DNA of 64,000 nucleotides from NCBI RefSeq assembly GCF_001277215.2, contig NZ_CP013940.1:1674001-1738000 (forward strand). Direction: 5' to 3'. How positions within the stretch are numbered: position 1 is the stretch's first letter; every line of letters starts with the position of its first letter. Position numbers and translations under genes: made by a program. The notes under the pieces are model-generated. The model saw nothing but the letters and a program-made list of their open reading frames with translations. It had not been told where the DNA came from and ran no database searches. This document shows, in pieces, positions 1 through 7,899 of this stretch. This stretch comes from Cronobacter malonaticus LMG 23826 (lineage in GTDB: Bacteria; Pseudomonadota; Gammaproteobacteria; Enterobacterales; Enterobacteriaceae).

Positions 1-2
1 TC

Positions 3-1028
3 AGGCTACCACGTAAGGACATCAACGAGTGTCTGATGGATGGCATCTCCGAAGATGAAATCTGGCAGTGTCTTGGCGGTGCCGCATTCTTTGACCCGGA
101 AGAACTCTACAGCGCCCGCGAGTTTTACCAGGATACCATCAACGCGTTCTACGGTAAGCAGCAATACCTGTTTAACCCGCCATGGGAATCCCTTGCCTAT
201 AACTTCCAGTTTCGCGAAGCCGAGTTGACGCTTGTCAACGGCGTTAACGGCCACGGCAAAACGGAAGTCGTCGGTCATATGGCTCTGGAAGCCATGAGGC
301 AGGGCGTAAAAACATGCGTTGCTTCTCTGGAGCTTAAGCCCGGCATACTGCTTAAGCGCCTTACGCGCCAGGCCACATGCTGCAAAATGCCTCCGGTTCT
401 GGAGATTGAGTCGGCATTCAACTTCTACGATGACCGGTTATGGTTATTCGGTCTGACTGGAACGGCGAAAGCCGAACGCCTGATTGAGATATTCACCTAT
501 GCCCGCCGCCGATATGGAATCCGGCTTTTCATCATCGACAGCCTCATGAAGTGCGGCATTGGCGATGACGATTACAACGGGCAAAAAGCGTTTGTCGACG
601 CACTGTGCGACTTCAAGAACAAAACCAACTCTCACATCATCCTCGTCACTCACTCCCGAAAAGGAGACAGCGAGGAAAAGCCCACCGGCAAAATGGATGT
701 GAAAGGCTCTGGTGCCATCACCGACCTCACGGACAACCTGTTCATCATCTGGCGCAACAAAGGCCGGGAGAGAGCATTACAGCGCGTCCAGGCGGGTGAG
801 CAACTCAACGATAAAGACCAGCAACTGTTAGCCGCTCCGGCATCTGTTCTGATGTTGGAAAAGCAGCGAAACGGAGAAGGCTGGGAAGGTGGCGTACCGC
901 TGTTTCTCGATGACCAGTCTCACCAGTTTCTACAGGTCGAAGGCGCATCCCCATACAACTACGTCGCTAACATGCCTAAGTCGGAATATGACGAGGTGTG
1001 GCAGCAGGAAAACGTTTCTCAAATCTGA
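3..1028 (+). CDS. Phage replicative primase/helicase, C-terminal part (cut by window edge)
   Basis: The reading frame is open to the left edge, so the N-terminus is missing and the ATG at 36 is probably internal. Counting from that methionine, a Walker A motif GVNGHGKT lies at residues 69-76 and a hydrophobic strand ending in Asp (LFIIDS) at 164-169, followed by a THSRK segment like the later motifs of DnaB/T7 gp4-type RecA-fold helicases. Residues before the ATPase domain (KDINECL and on) resemble the linker after a TOPRIM primase domain, so this may be a primase-helicase fusion (inference). It would unwind the phage origin. It is followed closely by the early operon. Confidence 0.82.
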   Translation, partial: RLPRKDINECLMDGISEDEIWQCLGGAAFFDPEELYSAREFYQDTINAFYGKQQYLFNPPWESLAYNFQFREAELTLVNGVNGHGKTEVVGHMALEAMRQGVKTCVASLELKPGILLKRLTRQATCCKMPPVLEIESAFNFYDDRLWLFGLTGTAKAERLIEIFTYARRRYGIRLFIIDSLMKCGIGDDDYNGQKAFVDALCDFKNKTNSHIILVTHSRKGDSEEKPTGKMDVKGSGAITDLTDNLFIIWRNKGRERALQRVQAGEQLNDKDQQLLAAPASVLMLEKQRNGEGWEGGVPLFLDDQSHQFLQVEGASPYNYVANMPKSEYDEVWQQENVSQI

Positions 1029-1045
1029 CATTACAAGGATTAACC

Positions 1046-1795
1046 ATGAGCACGATTAGCACAGAACAAGCCAAAGACCTGCGCAACGCATTTGAATGCT
1101 GGCAGCAGGACTATGACCCGGTAGAAGACAAAGAGCAGTACGAGATGTTTGGTCTCGGCGTTGTAGCGATGGACGAGCTTCTGGCGCTGCGCAAAGATCG
1201 GGAGCGGGTGGTGCCGGCTGCATGGGCGCACCGGTTGGTCAACAAGCATAGTGGTGTTATTCATCCGTGGGTTTACGGTAGCGCCGAGAAGTCACCGAGC
1301 GAATGTGATGTGTTCCGTATTGAGGTGATGCCACTCTACGCCGCCCCGCAGCCCGTCGCGGTGCCGGATGCAGCTACAGCAATCCGTGCATGTCTGGATG
1401 AGTTTCCTGAATCGGTGCATGACATTGTTGAAGAATGCGCAGCCATTGCAGAAAACGCCAGTCGTGCCGCGATGATTAAGTCTGCTATGCAGTCATGCGA
1501 AAAATGCGGATTAACAGGCATTCATGCTTGCATGGGGAGCATGGAAACCGACACCACATCACAGCAGTTCGAATCGCTGGCAGGTAAGGCGGTTGGCGGC
1601 AGTGATGGTTTCGAGTATACGCCTGTAGCTGACCTGTATGAGCTTCTGACCAAGTGCGGGGAATGTTACGACTATACAACCTCGGCAAAAGTCGCCGCTG
1701 ACTGGATTAATTATGGTTATTCGGCACGGGAATACGTGAAGCTTGAACGCCTGCAGGAAGCTCTCCTTTTTGCGGCACCCGAGCCATGCAAATAA
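1046..1795 (+). CDS. Ead/Ea22-like phage early protein
   Basis: A 249-residue protein with no enzyme motif I recognise. The middle holds the PLYAAPQP-type segment common in Ea22/Ead-like lambdoid early proteins, and a CEKCG cluster lies near residue 150. The ATG at 1046 has AAGGA nine bases upstream; the longer frame from 998 has no such site. It is probably co-transcribed with the helicase and its stop overlaps the next small gene. Function unknown; proteins of this type are variable accessory genes of early operons. Confidence 0.6.
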   Translation: MSTISTEQAKDLRNAFECWQQDYDPVEDKEQYEMFGLGVVAMDELLALRKDRERVVPAAWAHRLVNKHSGVIHPWVYGSAEKSPSECDVFRIEVMPLYAAPQPVAVPDAATAIRACLDEFPESVHDIVEECAAIAENASRAAMIKSAMQSCEKCGLTGIHACMGSMETDTTSQQFESLAGKAVGGSDGFEYTPVADLYELLTKCGECYDYTTSAKVAADWINYGYSAREYVKLERLQEALLFAAPEPCK

Positions 1796-1929
1796 CACTC
1801 GACGACATCCATGTAATCTCTGCCTACATCGGCACTCCTCGCTTCATCGACATCGAAACACTCACTAAACAATATCTCTTTACCGGCCAGCTGATAATGC
1901 TTCAGGCAATCAGTAAGGCGAGGTATTGA
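1786..1929 (+). CDS. Small phage protein, 47 aa
   Basis: ATG overlaps the end of the preceding gene by ten bases, the usual coupling in this operon. The product begins MQITLDDIHV and has no recognised domain. It is supported only by the coupled start and by filling the gap to the next gene. Confidence 0.45.
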   Translation: MQITLDDIHVISAYIGTPRFIDIETLTKQYLFTGQLIMLQAISKARY

Positions 1930-1942
1930 GCGGAGCAATCCC

Positions 1943-2413
1943 ATGAAAACGATACGAGCCAAAATTCTCGCCATCATGAATACCGGGATGGTTTTAACCA
2001 CGAACGAAATATCCCGTAGGACAGGTAACACTCTCGAAGCAGTGCGTGTCGTACTCAACCGTATGCAGAAAGACGGCGAGCTGACCGGAACAAGCCAGAA
2101 GCCCCGGCGCTGGTGTCTGGTCGACTCTGTTAATCACAGAGCCGAGCTTATCCGCTGCGTGAAAGAGTTCGGCGCGCTCACTGCGATTCAGGCCAGCGAG
2201 ATTACCGGGCTATCTCCGGTGTACTGCATCAACACCCTGCGCGTGCTGGAGATGAACGGCGAGCTGACACGTAAGTATGTCCACACCGAGCTATCGGATG
2301 GCCGCAAAACGCGCTGCTACGAGTATTACCCGGCACCTGAACGCAAGCCGATTAACCAGACTGCGCCGATAAGCCCCTTCGCAAAACTCATCACCTCACG
2401 AATCGGAGCCTGA
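1943..2413 (+). CDS. Winged-helix DNA-binding phage protein
   Basis: 156 residues with two winged-helix-like repeats: residues about 5-50 (LTTNEISRRTGNTLEAVRVVL) and about 70-115 (LTAIQASEITGLSPVYCINTL), each with a helix-turn-helix followed by a charged wing. It may be an early regulator or replication accessory factor; the sequence does not decide. It lies in the forward early operon, upstream of a small membrane protein gene. Confidence 0.65.
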   Translation: MKTIRAKILAIMNTGMVLTTNEISRRTGNTLEAVRVVLNRMQKDGELTGTSQKPRRWCLVDSVNHRAELIRCVKEFGALTAIQASEITGLSPVYCINTLRVLEMNGELTRKYVHTELSDGRKTRCYEYYPAPERKPINQTAPISPFAKLITSRIGA

Positions 2414-2414
2414 T

Positions 2415-2558
2415 ATGAGCATCATAATGCTGGTATTCATCGGTCTGTGCTTCATGTTCGCGGCCATCGTTCAGCAGGACGGCCTGATGTTCACTGACGC
2501 ACTGATACTGCTGTGCAGTGCATTCGTATTGGCTAAAGAGGAGAAGCGCCGTGGATAA
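2415..2558 (+). CDS. Small phage membrane protein, 47 aa
   Basis: Starts one base after the preceding stop. Two hydrophobic stretches (residues about 2-20 and 25-40) and a basic C-terminus (KEEKRRG) suggest a two-pass inner-membrane peptide. Its end overlaps the GTG start of the next gene by eight bases. Function unknown. Confidence 0.5.
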   Translation: MSIIMLVFIGLCFMFAAIVQQDGLMFTDALILLCSAFVLAKEEKRRG

Positions 2559-2823
2559 GAGCAGAGAACAGTTTGAAGCCGCAATAAAACAAAAGTATGA
2601 CGACCTTATCGACCAACGTGTCTGTAAGAACGGCGATGGCGATTATATGGCGTGGGATATGCAGGTCGCATGGTGGGCATGGCAGACATCCCGCGCAGCG
2701 GTGGAGATTGAGCTGCCAAAACCAGCATATCAACGTTATGAAATTCAGGCTATTGCCAACCACACAATACACAAATGCAAAAGGTCAATTATCTCAGCCG
2801 GCCTCAAGGTTAAGGGGGAGTGA
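2551..2823 (+). CDS. Phage protein of unknown function, 90 aa
   Basis: The GTG at 2551 is preferred because AAAGAGGAG lies just upstream, inside the previous gene; the ATG at 2518 has no such site. The product (MDKSREQFEAAI and on, with a WQTSRAAVEIELP segment) looks like the short early-region proteins with the W-x-A/S-R-xx-hydrophobic motif of Ead/Eac-like families. No enzyme motif. Confidence 0.6.
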   Translation: MDKSREQFEAAIKQKYDDLIDQRVCKNGDGDYMAWDMQVAWWAWQTSRAAVEIELPKPAYQRYEIQAIANHTIHKCKRSIISAGLKVKGE

Positions 2824-3008
2824 TGACTAAAGAAGAGCAAACAAAGTTCATTATGAACCTGTGCGATCAAATGAGAAGCCGTCAAATCCCTGACCTGATG
2901 GAGTTGTGGCGGAAAACTGAGGAAGGATATCGTCGACAGCTAAGCCAGTCTGGATATTCAAATTGCACATCAGCATACAGAACAGGATATAGCCTATACA
3001 CATATTGA
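2823..3008 (+). CDS. Small phage protein, 61 aa
   Basis: ATG overlaps the previous stop by one base and follows a GGGGGAG ribosome site. Charged helical N-terminus, Tyr/Ser-rich C-terminus, no recognised domain. Directly upstream of ninB. Confidence 0.5.
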   Translation: MTKEEQTKFIMNLCDQMRSRQIPDLMELWRKTEEGYRRQLSQSGYSNCTSAYRTGYSLYTY

Positions 3009-3016
3009 GGCGCATC

Positions 3017-3457
3017 ATGAGGAAACAAACGTTTGAAATCCGCACCCCGCTAGTCCAGCAAAACGCCATCCGCACCATCCAGCAGATTAACCCCGACCCC
3101 GAAAGACCTCTCATCGTGACCATTCAGGAAATGACGCGCTCAGTAGAGCAGAACAAGCGTCTTTGGGCCACGCTGCGCGATGTGTCTGAGCAAGTCGTCT
3201 GGCATGGCATGAAGCTGGATAGCGAAGACTGGAAGCACATCTTCACCGCGGCTCTCAAAGGCCAGCGCTCAGCACCGGGCATCAAAGGAGGTTTTGTCGT
3301 GCTCGGCCAGTCGACCTCAAAGATGCGAGTAAGCGAATTCAGTGAGCTTCTGGAGCTGATTTACGCATTCGGCGCAGAGAGAGACGTCCAGTGGAGCGAG
3401 GACGCTCAGGAGGCGATTGAATGGGCAAAACGAACAGGAAGGAAGGTGGCAGCATGA
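3017..3457 (+). CDS. ninB: NinB recombination protein
   Basis: 146 residues matching the NinB (lambda Orf) family: a segment VTIQEMTRSVEQNKRLWATLRDV near the N-terminus, then DWKHIFTAALKG and a C-terminal stretch ending in EAIEWAKRTGRK. NinB/Orf binds single-stranded DNA and SSB and supports Red-type recombination. ATG 3017 is chosen with GAGG upstream over the TTG at 3005. The stop overlaps the dam start (ATGA), the classic nin arrangement. Confidence 0.88.
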   Translation: MRKQTFEIRTPLVQQNAIRTIQQINPDPERPLIVTIQEMTRSVEQNKRLWATLRDVSEQVVWHGMKLDSEDWKHIFTAALKGQRSAPGIKGGFVVLGQSTSKMRVSEFSELLELIYAFGAERDVQWSEDAQEAIEWAKRTGRKVAA

Positions 3458-4029
3458 CAGACAAATCAAATACGCCAGTTGAGATAAAAGACCTCTGGCA
3501 AACCCCGCCGGAAATATACCGAGCATTGCGTAGCGAGTTTCCGTTTTTCCTCGATGCGGCGGCCAGTCAGAGCAATACGCTTTGCACCAAATTCATTGAT
3601 GAAAAGGAAAACACTCTCGAAGCGAATTGGCTCTCGAAAATGCCGATCGGAGTAGGCCGGGCTTACGCATGGCTGAACCCACCATACAGCGCGCCCATGC
3701 CTTTCATTAAGAAAGCAGCACAGGAGAATGCAGATCACAGTGTTGGCTGTGTGATGCTTCTACCGGCTGATACCTCTGTCCAGTGGTTCAAAGAGGCAAT
3801 CAGGACAGCGCATGAAGTCAGATTCATTACTGGCGGGCGGCTCTCATTTCTGAACGCAAGCACAGGAAAGCCGGCAGAAGGAAACCCCAAAGGTTCAATG
3901 CTCATCATCTGGCATCCATGGCCGCGAGCTGGCGAATGTCGGATGACGACCGTCGAGCGCGATGAGCTTATGGCGTATGGCAGAAAACGCCTGGAGGCGC
4001 TGAAATGCGAAAACGGAAAAGCAGCCTAG
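3454..4029 (+). CDS. dam: Phage DNA N6-adenine methyltransferase
   Basis: 191 residues. The N-terminus (LWQTPPEIYRALRSEFPFFLDAAAS) and the NPPY catalytic motif at residues 75-78 place it in the phage Dam family of adenine methyltransferases; a GGR-F-N segment follows. Methylation may protect phage DNA from host restriction or affect promoters; the target cannot be read from sequence. The start overlaps the ninB stop and the end overlaps ninE. Confidence 0.87.
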   Translation: MTDKSNTPVEIKDLWQTPPEIYRALRSEFPFFLDAAASQSNTLCTKFIDEKENTLEANWLSKMPIGVGRAYAWLNPPYSAPMPFIKKAAQENADHSVGCVMLLPADTSVQWFKEAIRTAHEVRFITGGRLSFLNASTGKPAEGNPKGSMLIIWHPWPRAGECRMTTVERDELMAYGRKRLEALKCENGKAA

Positions 4030-4184
4030 TCGCTGTAATGGAAAACTGCATATTCATCGTCCGACCCCGCCGCAAGAAGAAACCTGAATTACCTCCCTCT
4101 CAAATCCCAACTTTCGCGTATACGGCCCACCTGGCTGATGTCCGGTGGCTGCGTCAACGCGCCAGGATGAAACATGACAGCTGA
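4005..4184 (+). CDS. ninE: NinE family protein
   Basis: 59 residues: a basic N-terminus, a CIFIV segment in place of the usual CENC, and the family-typical end FxYTAHLADVRWLRQRAR. Overlaps dam by 25 bases and the next gene by 11. Nin products are non-essential under laboratory conditions and mostly unassigned. Confidence 0.8.
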   Translation: MRKRKSSLVAVMENCIFIVRPRRKKKPELPPSQIPTFAYTAHLADVRWLRQRARMKHDS

Positions 4185-4398
4185 ATATGAGTACGCAGAG
4201 CGCTTCGCCGATTTGATGGAAGACATGCAAGGTGATGGCGTGGACGCCATGAACATCCCGATGAATTACCTGATGGGCTTCGTCGAGCAGGCGACAGAAG
4301 GTGACGAGGACAAAGGGCTCATCTGGCAACTGGAAGACAAAGAGCTGGTTATCACCATTGAGCCAGTCGACGGCACAAACACAGCGAGGCTGCACTGA
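4174..4398 (+). CDS. Phage protein of unknown function, 74 aa
   Basis: Acidic small protein whose ATG lies inside the end of ninE and whose stop overlaps the ninX ATG. No domain recognised. Overlap at both ends supports translation within the nin operon. Confidence 0.6.
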   Translation: MTAEYEYAERFADLMEDMQGDGVDAMNIPMNYLMGFVEQATEGDEDKGLIWQLEDKELVITIEPVDGTNTARLH

Positions 4399-4766
4399 TG
4401 GACTATTCAAAGTTAAGTGATTTCGAAATTAATAAACTGGTTGCTGAGGCTACCGGCACGAAGGTAGAGGAAACTTATCAGTTCGTAAATGGCGGTGAAG
4501 ACATTTCTGACCACATGAGCGGCATTGTGCTGATGCGCAAGATAACCAGCAACCGCAAGCACTGGAAGCTGTATGACCCATGTAATAACCCGTCAGACGC
4601 ATGGCCGATTATTGTTAAAAACCGAATCAGCATCATTAACCTCGATGAAAACGAATGGGGCGCGCGTGGAGTTGCTGACCGCAATTCTAAGCGAGCTATA
4701 CATGAGAACTCCCTCCGTGCCGCCATGATTGTCTTCCTCATGATGCAGGAAAGCCACCATGCTTAA
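4398..4766 (+). CDS. ninX: NinX (DUF2591-like) protein
   Basis: 122 residues beginning MDYSKLSDFEINKLVAEATG, with PCNNPSDAWPIIVKN in the middle and a helical C-terminus (NSLRAAMIVFLMMQE); this is the layout of the phage NinX/DUF2591 family. Biochemical function is unknown. Coupled at both ends. Confidence 0.82.
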   Translation: MDYSKLSDFEINKLVAEATGTKVEETYQFVNGGEDISDHMSGIVLMRKITSNRKHWKLYDPCNNPSDAWPIIVKNRISIINLDENEWGARGVADRNSKRAIHENSLRAAMIVFLMMQESHHA

Positions 4767-4935
4767 CCCCATCCAAACCCAAACCTACGAGCAGCAGAGC
4801 ATAGCCAGGGCTCTCTGCGCAGGATGCAACAAGCAGCTGGATGCCGATGAGGTATATGCCTGCGGCGAGTGCATCAACGAATGGCTTGTGTATCGAGATC
4901 CGAATCATTTTGTGGCGGAGGATGAAGATGAGTGA
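4759..4935 (+). CDS. ninF: NinF-like protein with a Cys zinc-knuckle pattern
   Basis: 58 residues. YEQQSIARALCAGC followed by CGEC gives two CxxC pairs spaced like NinF of lambda. The ATG lies within the end of ninX. Probably binds zinc (from the Cys pattern); role unknown. Confidence 0.75.
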   Translation: MLNPIQTQTYEQQSIARALCAGCNKQLDADEVYACGECINEWLVYRDPNHFVAEDEDE

Positions 4936-5230
4936 GTTACGAGCTGGCGGATTTGCAATAATCATCGGACTTAAGCGATACGCGCATTACAACGGTAAAT
5001 GCGTGCAACTCGATCAATTAGTGAATGAAGGTGAGATATTCAAATCACCAATAAACGATCGCAGGTGGATACAGGATATGGATGGATATTCCTGGATTGT
5101 TACCGGAGATGTTACACACCCTGAAGGTGAGTATGGATGGGGTGCATTATCACCAGAAAATCTCATGCCAATCGACGGAGAAGATTTCTCTCACGAAGAT
5201 GAAGAGCATAAGGAGATTACCAATGGCTAA
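4928..5230 (+). CDS. Phage protein of unknown function, 100 aa
   Basis: The ATG at 4928 is chosen over 4922 and 4841 because GCGGAGG ends seven bases before it. Residues 10-75 are beta-rich ([28 protein letters not shown]), suggesting a small barrel fold; the tail is acidic. No family assigned. It overlaps ninF and ninG. Confidence 0.6.
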   Translation: MSELRAGGFAIIIGLKRYAHYNGKCVQLDQLVNEGEIFKSPINDRRWIQDMDGYSWIVTGDVTHPEGEYGWGALSPENLMPIDGEDFSHEDEEHKEITNG

Positions 5231-5834
5231 CTCACCTCGCAGGCGCTGTAAAAACGAAGAGTGTAGGGAATGGTTCCACCCGGCATTCGCTAATCAGTGG
5301 TGGTGTGGACCGGAATGCGGCGCAAAGATAGCGCTGGAGCGACGAAGCAGGGAGCGTGACAAAGCACTCAAAGCAGCAGAGAAGAAACGACGAAGAGAAG
5401 AACAGCAGCAGAAAGACAGACTCAAGATTCGAAAGCTCGCCTTAAAGCCCCGCAGTTACTGGATTAAACAAGCCCAACAAGCCGTAAACGCCTTCATCAG
5501 AGAAAGAGACCGCGACCTGCCATGCATCTCGTGCGGAACGTTCACGTCTGCTCAGTGGGATGCCGGTCACTACCGGACGACTGCTGCGGCACCTCAGCTT
5601 CGCTTTGATGAACGCAATATCCATAAGCAATGCGTCGTATGCAATCAGCACAAGAGCGGCAACCTCGTGCCGTACCGCGCAGAGCTTATCCGGCGCATTG
5701 GCCTGTCAGCAGTCGAAGACATTGAGTCCAACCACAACCGCCACCGCTGGACTATCGAAGAGTGTAAAGCGATCAAGGCGGAGTATCAGCAGAAGCTTAA
5801 AGACCTGCGCAATAGCCGGGAGGAGGCAGCATGA
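5223..5834 (+). CDS. ninG: NinG (Rap) recombination nuclease
   Basis: 203 residues. N-terminal Cys pairs (CKNEEC, CGPEC), a long charged coiled-coil segment at about 45-80, then CISCG, DAGHY and [14 protein letters not shown], an HNH-like metal site. This is the NinG/Rap layout; lambda Rap is a structure-specific nuclease for recombination intermediates. The start has AAGGAG upstream; the longer frame from 5082 overlaps another gene and has no ribosome site. Confidence 0.87.
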   Translation: MANSPRRRCKNEECREWFHPAFANQWWCGPECGAKIALERRSRERDKALKAAEKKRRREEQQQKDRLKIRKLALKPRSYWIKQAQQAVNAFIRERDRDLPCISCGTFTSAQWDAGHYRTTAAAPQLRFDERNIHKQCVVCNQHKSGNLVPYRAELIRRIGLSAVEDIESNHNRHRWTIEECKAIKAEYQQKLKDLRNSREEAA

Positions 5835-6022
5835 TTATCGTTCAGACAGTTCCTCGCTTACTTCAGGAATGTAACGGATGCCTCAGCGAGGTAGCCCGTA
5901 AGCTTTCATGCCACCGTGATACTGTCAGGAAGTACATCGGTGATATTCACGCTCAGCGTCACGCAGTCATTAATGGCGTGCTGATGACCAGCGCCCGCTC
6001 TCATGAGGAGGCATCATCGTGA
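5831..6022 (+). CDS. ninH: NinH DNA-binding protein
   Basis: 63 residues with a helix-turn-helix ([19 protein letters not shown], about 18-36) followed by HAVINGVLM, the NinH signature. Related by fold to Fis. Overlaps ninG by four bases. Confidence 0.82.
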   Translation: MIIVQTVPRLLQECNGCLSEVARKLSCHRDTVRKYIGDIHAQRHAVINGVLMTSARSHEEASS

Positions 6023-6198
6023 CCACAGTAACCAGTATCGCATTAGCACAGCAGCGCCAGAAAGATAAGGAGATGCTTGAAGACCTCGACCATGCGTTAA
6101 GGACGAATGACGAGACGCGCAAGCGGCTCGAAGCAATGCGCCGGGAAGTCATCAATCGACTCGGACTCAATAAGCCTGATGGAGGAAGCGCAGCATGA
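6019..6198 (+). CDS. Small coiled-coil phage protein, 59 aa
   Basis: GTG start overlapping the ninH stop by four bases and itself overlapping the next ATG. Nearly all-helical and highly charged (QQRQKDKEMLEDLDHALR). No family recognised. Confidence 0.5.
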   Translation: MTTVTSIALAQQRQKDKEMLEDLDHALRTNDETRKRLEAMRREVINRLGLNKPDGGSAA

Positions 6199-6407
6199 CG
6201 GCATCTGAAATGACGATTTACACCCTGGCATTCATTGGCCTCGTTTGCTCAATGCTATTCGGCTTCGTGTGGATTTGCGCGGCGTTCAGGATTCTCTGGT
6301 GCTATGCGAATTACTCAGCAAGAAAAGCTATTCGGGCTCATCGGGCATGCCTTCGAATTAAAGCCAGAACGAAAGCAGCCTGGAAAGAGTGGGGTATTGA
6401 AGAATGA
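6195..6407 (+). CDS. Small membrane protein, 70 aa
   Basis: A strong hydrophobic segment at residues about 8-35 (LAFIGLVCSMLFGFVWICAAF) followed by a very basic cytoplasmic-type tail. Four-base overlaps at both ends place it in the operon just before the Q-position gene. Function unknown. Confidence 0.55.
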   Translation: MTASEMTIYTLAFIGLVCSMLFGFVWICAAFRILWCYANYSARKAIRAHRACLRIKARTKAAWKEWGIEE

Positions 6408-7018
6408 GGCACACACCAGTATTCAGCATGGTTAATTTCATTGACGATGCGCACTTCCGCCGCGTGTGGAAGCATCCGAAGAAAACCATCAACTCCCGCC
6501 AGAAAGCATGGGTACATTACATGCTGCAGGTCTGGGGTAAAGTTAATGCAGGTGACGATTCGCCCGCCGGGGCTATCAACGTTATCGGGCGTCTAATGAT
6601 TCGCAGTCAGTGGAGCGATGATAAGGCTAAGCAGATAGAAAGCGTTGTCATGCGGCTATACGAGGAAGAAGGCTTGCGGGGTGACGCTCTGTATCAGAAA
6701 GCTCGCGAACTGGTCATCCCGCAATCTTCATTCAGCAACATCATCGCTCTCGCCAAAGAATCAGATGATGCTGCGTTTGTTGAGCGCGTAATGGTTAAAA
6801 CCTTTCACCGTGAAAGCCCCGTCCGCGATGTAGCTATTAAGCGATACTGCAACCGCAATTGCACGCAAGATATCGCTAAGCTGATGAGCCATGTCACCGG
6901 AATGGATGTGCAGTCATGTCGGCGTCGTGTTGTCTGGTGCGAGAATGTGCTCGACTCGGAAATATTTTTCGCAATGAAGCGTGAAATTGAGAATGAATTT
7001 CCTCAATTAGCGGCTTAA
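6404..7018 (+). CDS. Late-gene regulator candidate in the Q antiterminator position
   Basis: 204 residues, last gene of the early rightward operon, immediately followed by a promoter (7042-7070) and an intrinsic terminator (7121-7151), as Q is followed by pR' and tR'. It lacks the Cys-rich zinc finger of lambda Q and I do not recognise its family with certainty. The N-terminal half is helical (RQKAWVHYMLQVWGKV); the C-terminus contains AIKRYCNRNCTQDIAKLMSHVTG, a possible HTH. Antiterminator function is inferred from position only. The start overlaps the previous stop; Met9 is an alternative. Confidence 0.6.
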   Translation: MRHTPVFSMVNFIDDAHFRRVWKHPKKTINSRQKAWVHYMLQVWGKVNAGDDSPAGAINVIGRLMIRSQWSDDKAKQIESVVMRLYEEEGLRGDALYQKARELVIPQSSFSNIIALAKESDDAAFVERVMVKTFHRESPVRDVAIKRYCNRNCTQDIAKLMSHVTGMDVQSCRRRVVWCENVLDSEIFFAMKREIENEFPQLAA

Positions 7019-7041
7019 GTAATAAATATTTTCCGAAAGCA

Positions 7042-7070
7042 TTGCAATCGCGAAATCGAAGTAGTACATT
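7042..7070 (+). promoter_or_regulatory. Candidate late promoter pR'
   Basis: TTGCAA, a 17-base spacer and TACATT lie 24-52 bases after the Q-position gene. A terminator 50 bases downstream gives the usual pR'-tR' arrangement, from which Q-modified polymerase would read the whole late operon. Confidence 0.5.
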
Positions 7071-7120
7071 TTGTGTATGCTCGGAGCAAAAGCGAACTGA
7101 GCAGCCAAACAAAAGAAAAA

Positions 7121-7151
7121 AGCCCTGAGTTAATAGCTCGGGGCTTTTTTA
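7121..7151 (+). terminator. Candidate tR' terminator
   Basis: A nine-base-pair stem AGCCCTGAG / CTCGGGGCT with a seven-base loop is followed by six T residues. It would stop pR' transcripts in the absence of the late antiterminator. Confidence 0.8.
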
Positions 7152-7180
7152 TTGGCTCAACCCAACCAACAGGTGTTCAT

Positions 7181-7264
7181 ATGAAAAGCTGCAACGCTAC
7201 TCAGGGTTTCGATAACCCGACTAAATTTCGTGAAGAGTGGGATCGTCAAACCAAAGAAGCATGA
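7181..7264 (+). CDS. Possible 27-aa peptide after tR'
   Basis: An ATG five bases after CAGGTG opens a frame encoding MKSCNATQGFDNPTKFREEW and seven more residues. It has plausible codon use and lies just past the terminator, so it would be made only in late transcription. Homology unknown to me; may be chance. Confidence 0.35.
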   Translation: MKSCNATQGFDNPTKFREEWDRQTKEA

Positions 7265-7642
7265 GACGAAACCGGCAAGGGCATTTATGGAACAGGCAGC
7301 GTAACCCTCTCAATGCTCTTTCCAGTTTTCGTCACGTTAGCGACTTTGCGGCATTTTAGAAACTGACCACAAAGATAAATGCAAACGATGATCTGATGTT
7401 GATGGCGGCGTAACAGCCTTAAATCACGGGGTCTTCCGACTCCCCGCTACCAAATTCGGCGCACTGGCCCGGTGTGATTAATAATGGGCGCACACCAATG
7501 AGAGCATTACAGAACAGGTAGCGTAACCGCTTGGCGGAACAGGCAGCGTAACTGATAGTGCTTTCATTCGTGGGTAACAACGGGCATATCGCCTTAGTAA
7601 ATCCCATATCGGTGCTGGGTTGATCGCCAGCCGTTGCTCCAC

Positions 7643-7727
7643 GAAACGGAGCTCATAACAGGTAAGGGAGCTGAACTTTTTAAGCCAGGTAAGCGCTGGC
7701 GTCGGTGCGATTCCGGGCAGTTTCCTT
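7643..7727 (+). ncRNA. tRNA-like element, probably degenerate
   Basis: GAAACGG (7643-7649) pairs with CAGTTTC with one mismatch, GCTC pairs with GAGC as a D arm with a long loop containing GG, GCCAG pairs with CTGGC around a seven-base loop, and GTCGG-TGCGATT-CCGGG resembles a T arm. The anticodon arm is not canonical and no CCA is encoded, so this is either a decayed phage tRNA or a mimic. Confidence 0.35.
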
Positions 7728-7733
7728 TCCGTT

Positions 7734-7758
7734 GTGGTGAATGCGCAGGCTGATGCGC
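7734..7758 (+). repeat. Covarying hairpin element, copy 1
   Basis: GTGGTGAAT is followed by the stem GCGCA / TGCGC around loop GGCTGA. The second copy at 13540-13564 keeps the loop and flank but has GCGTA / TACGC, so one base pair changes from C-G to T-A with pairing kept. Confidence 0.65.
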
Positions 7759-7763
7759 TATAG

Positions 7764-7849
7764 CTGTATATCTCTATGTGGGGTCATCGTAAGCGGGTCA
7801 CGGAAACCACTGAGGAGTTGCGACCTCGGTAATAAATCGCGATATACAG
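7764..7849 (+). ncRNA. Candidate multi-stem structured RNA
   Basis: A perfect nine-base closing stem (CTGTATATC 7764-7772 with GATATACAG 7841-7849) encloses GTGG/CCAC (7778-7781 with 7807-7810) and a seven-base-pair hairpin ACTGAGG/CCTCGGT (7809-7815 with 7824-7830). Two bases are shared by the inner helices, so they would compete or adjust. Not matched to a named family. Confidence 0.45.
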
Positions 7850-7899
7850 GAAACGCTATGACCGGAGATCAGCACCGGCCACCACACATATTCAGACGG

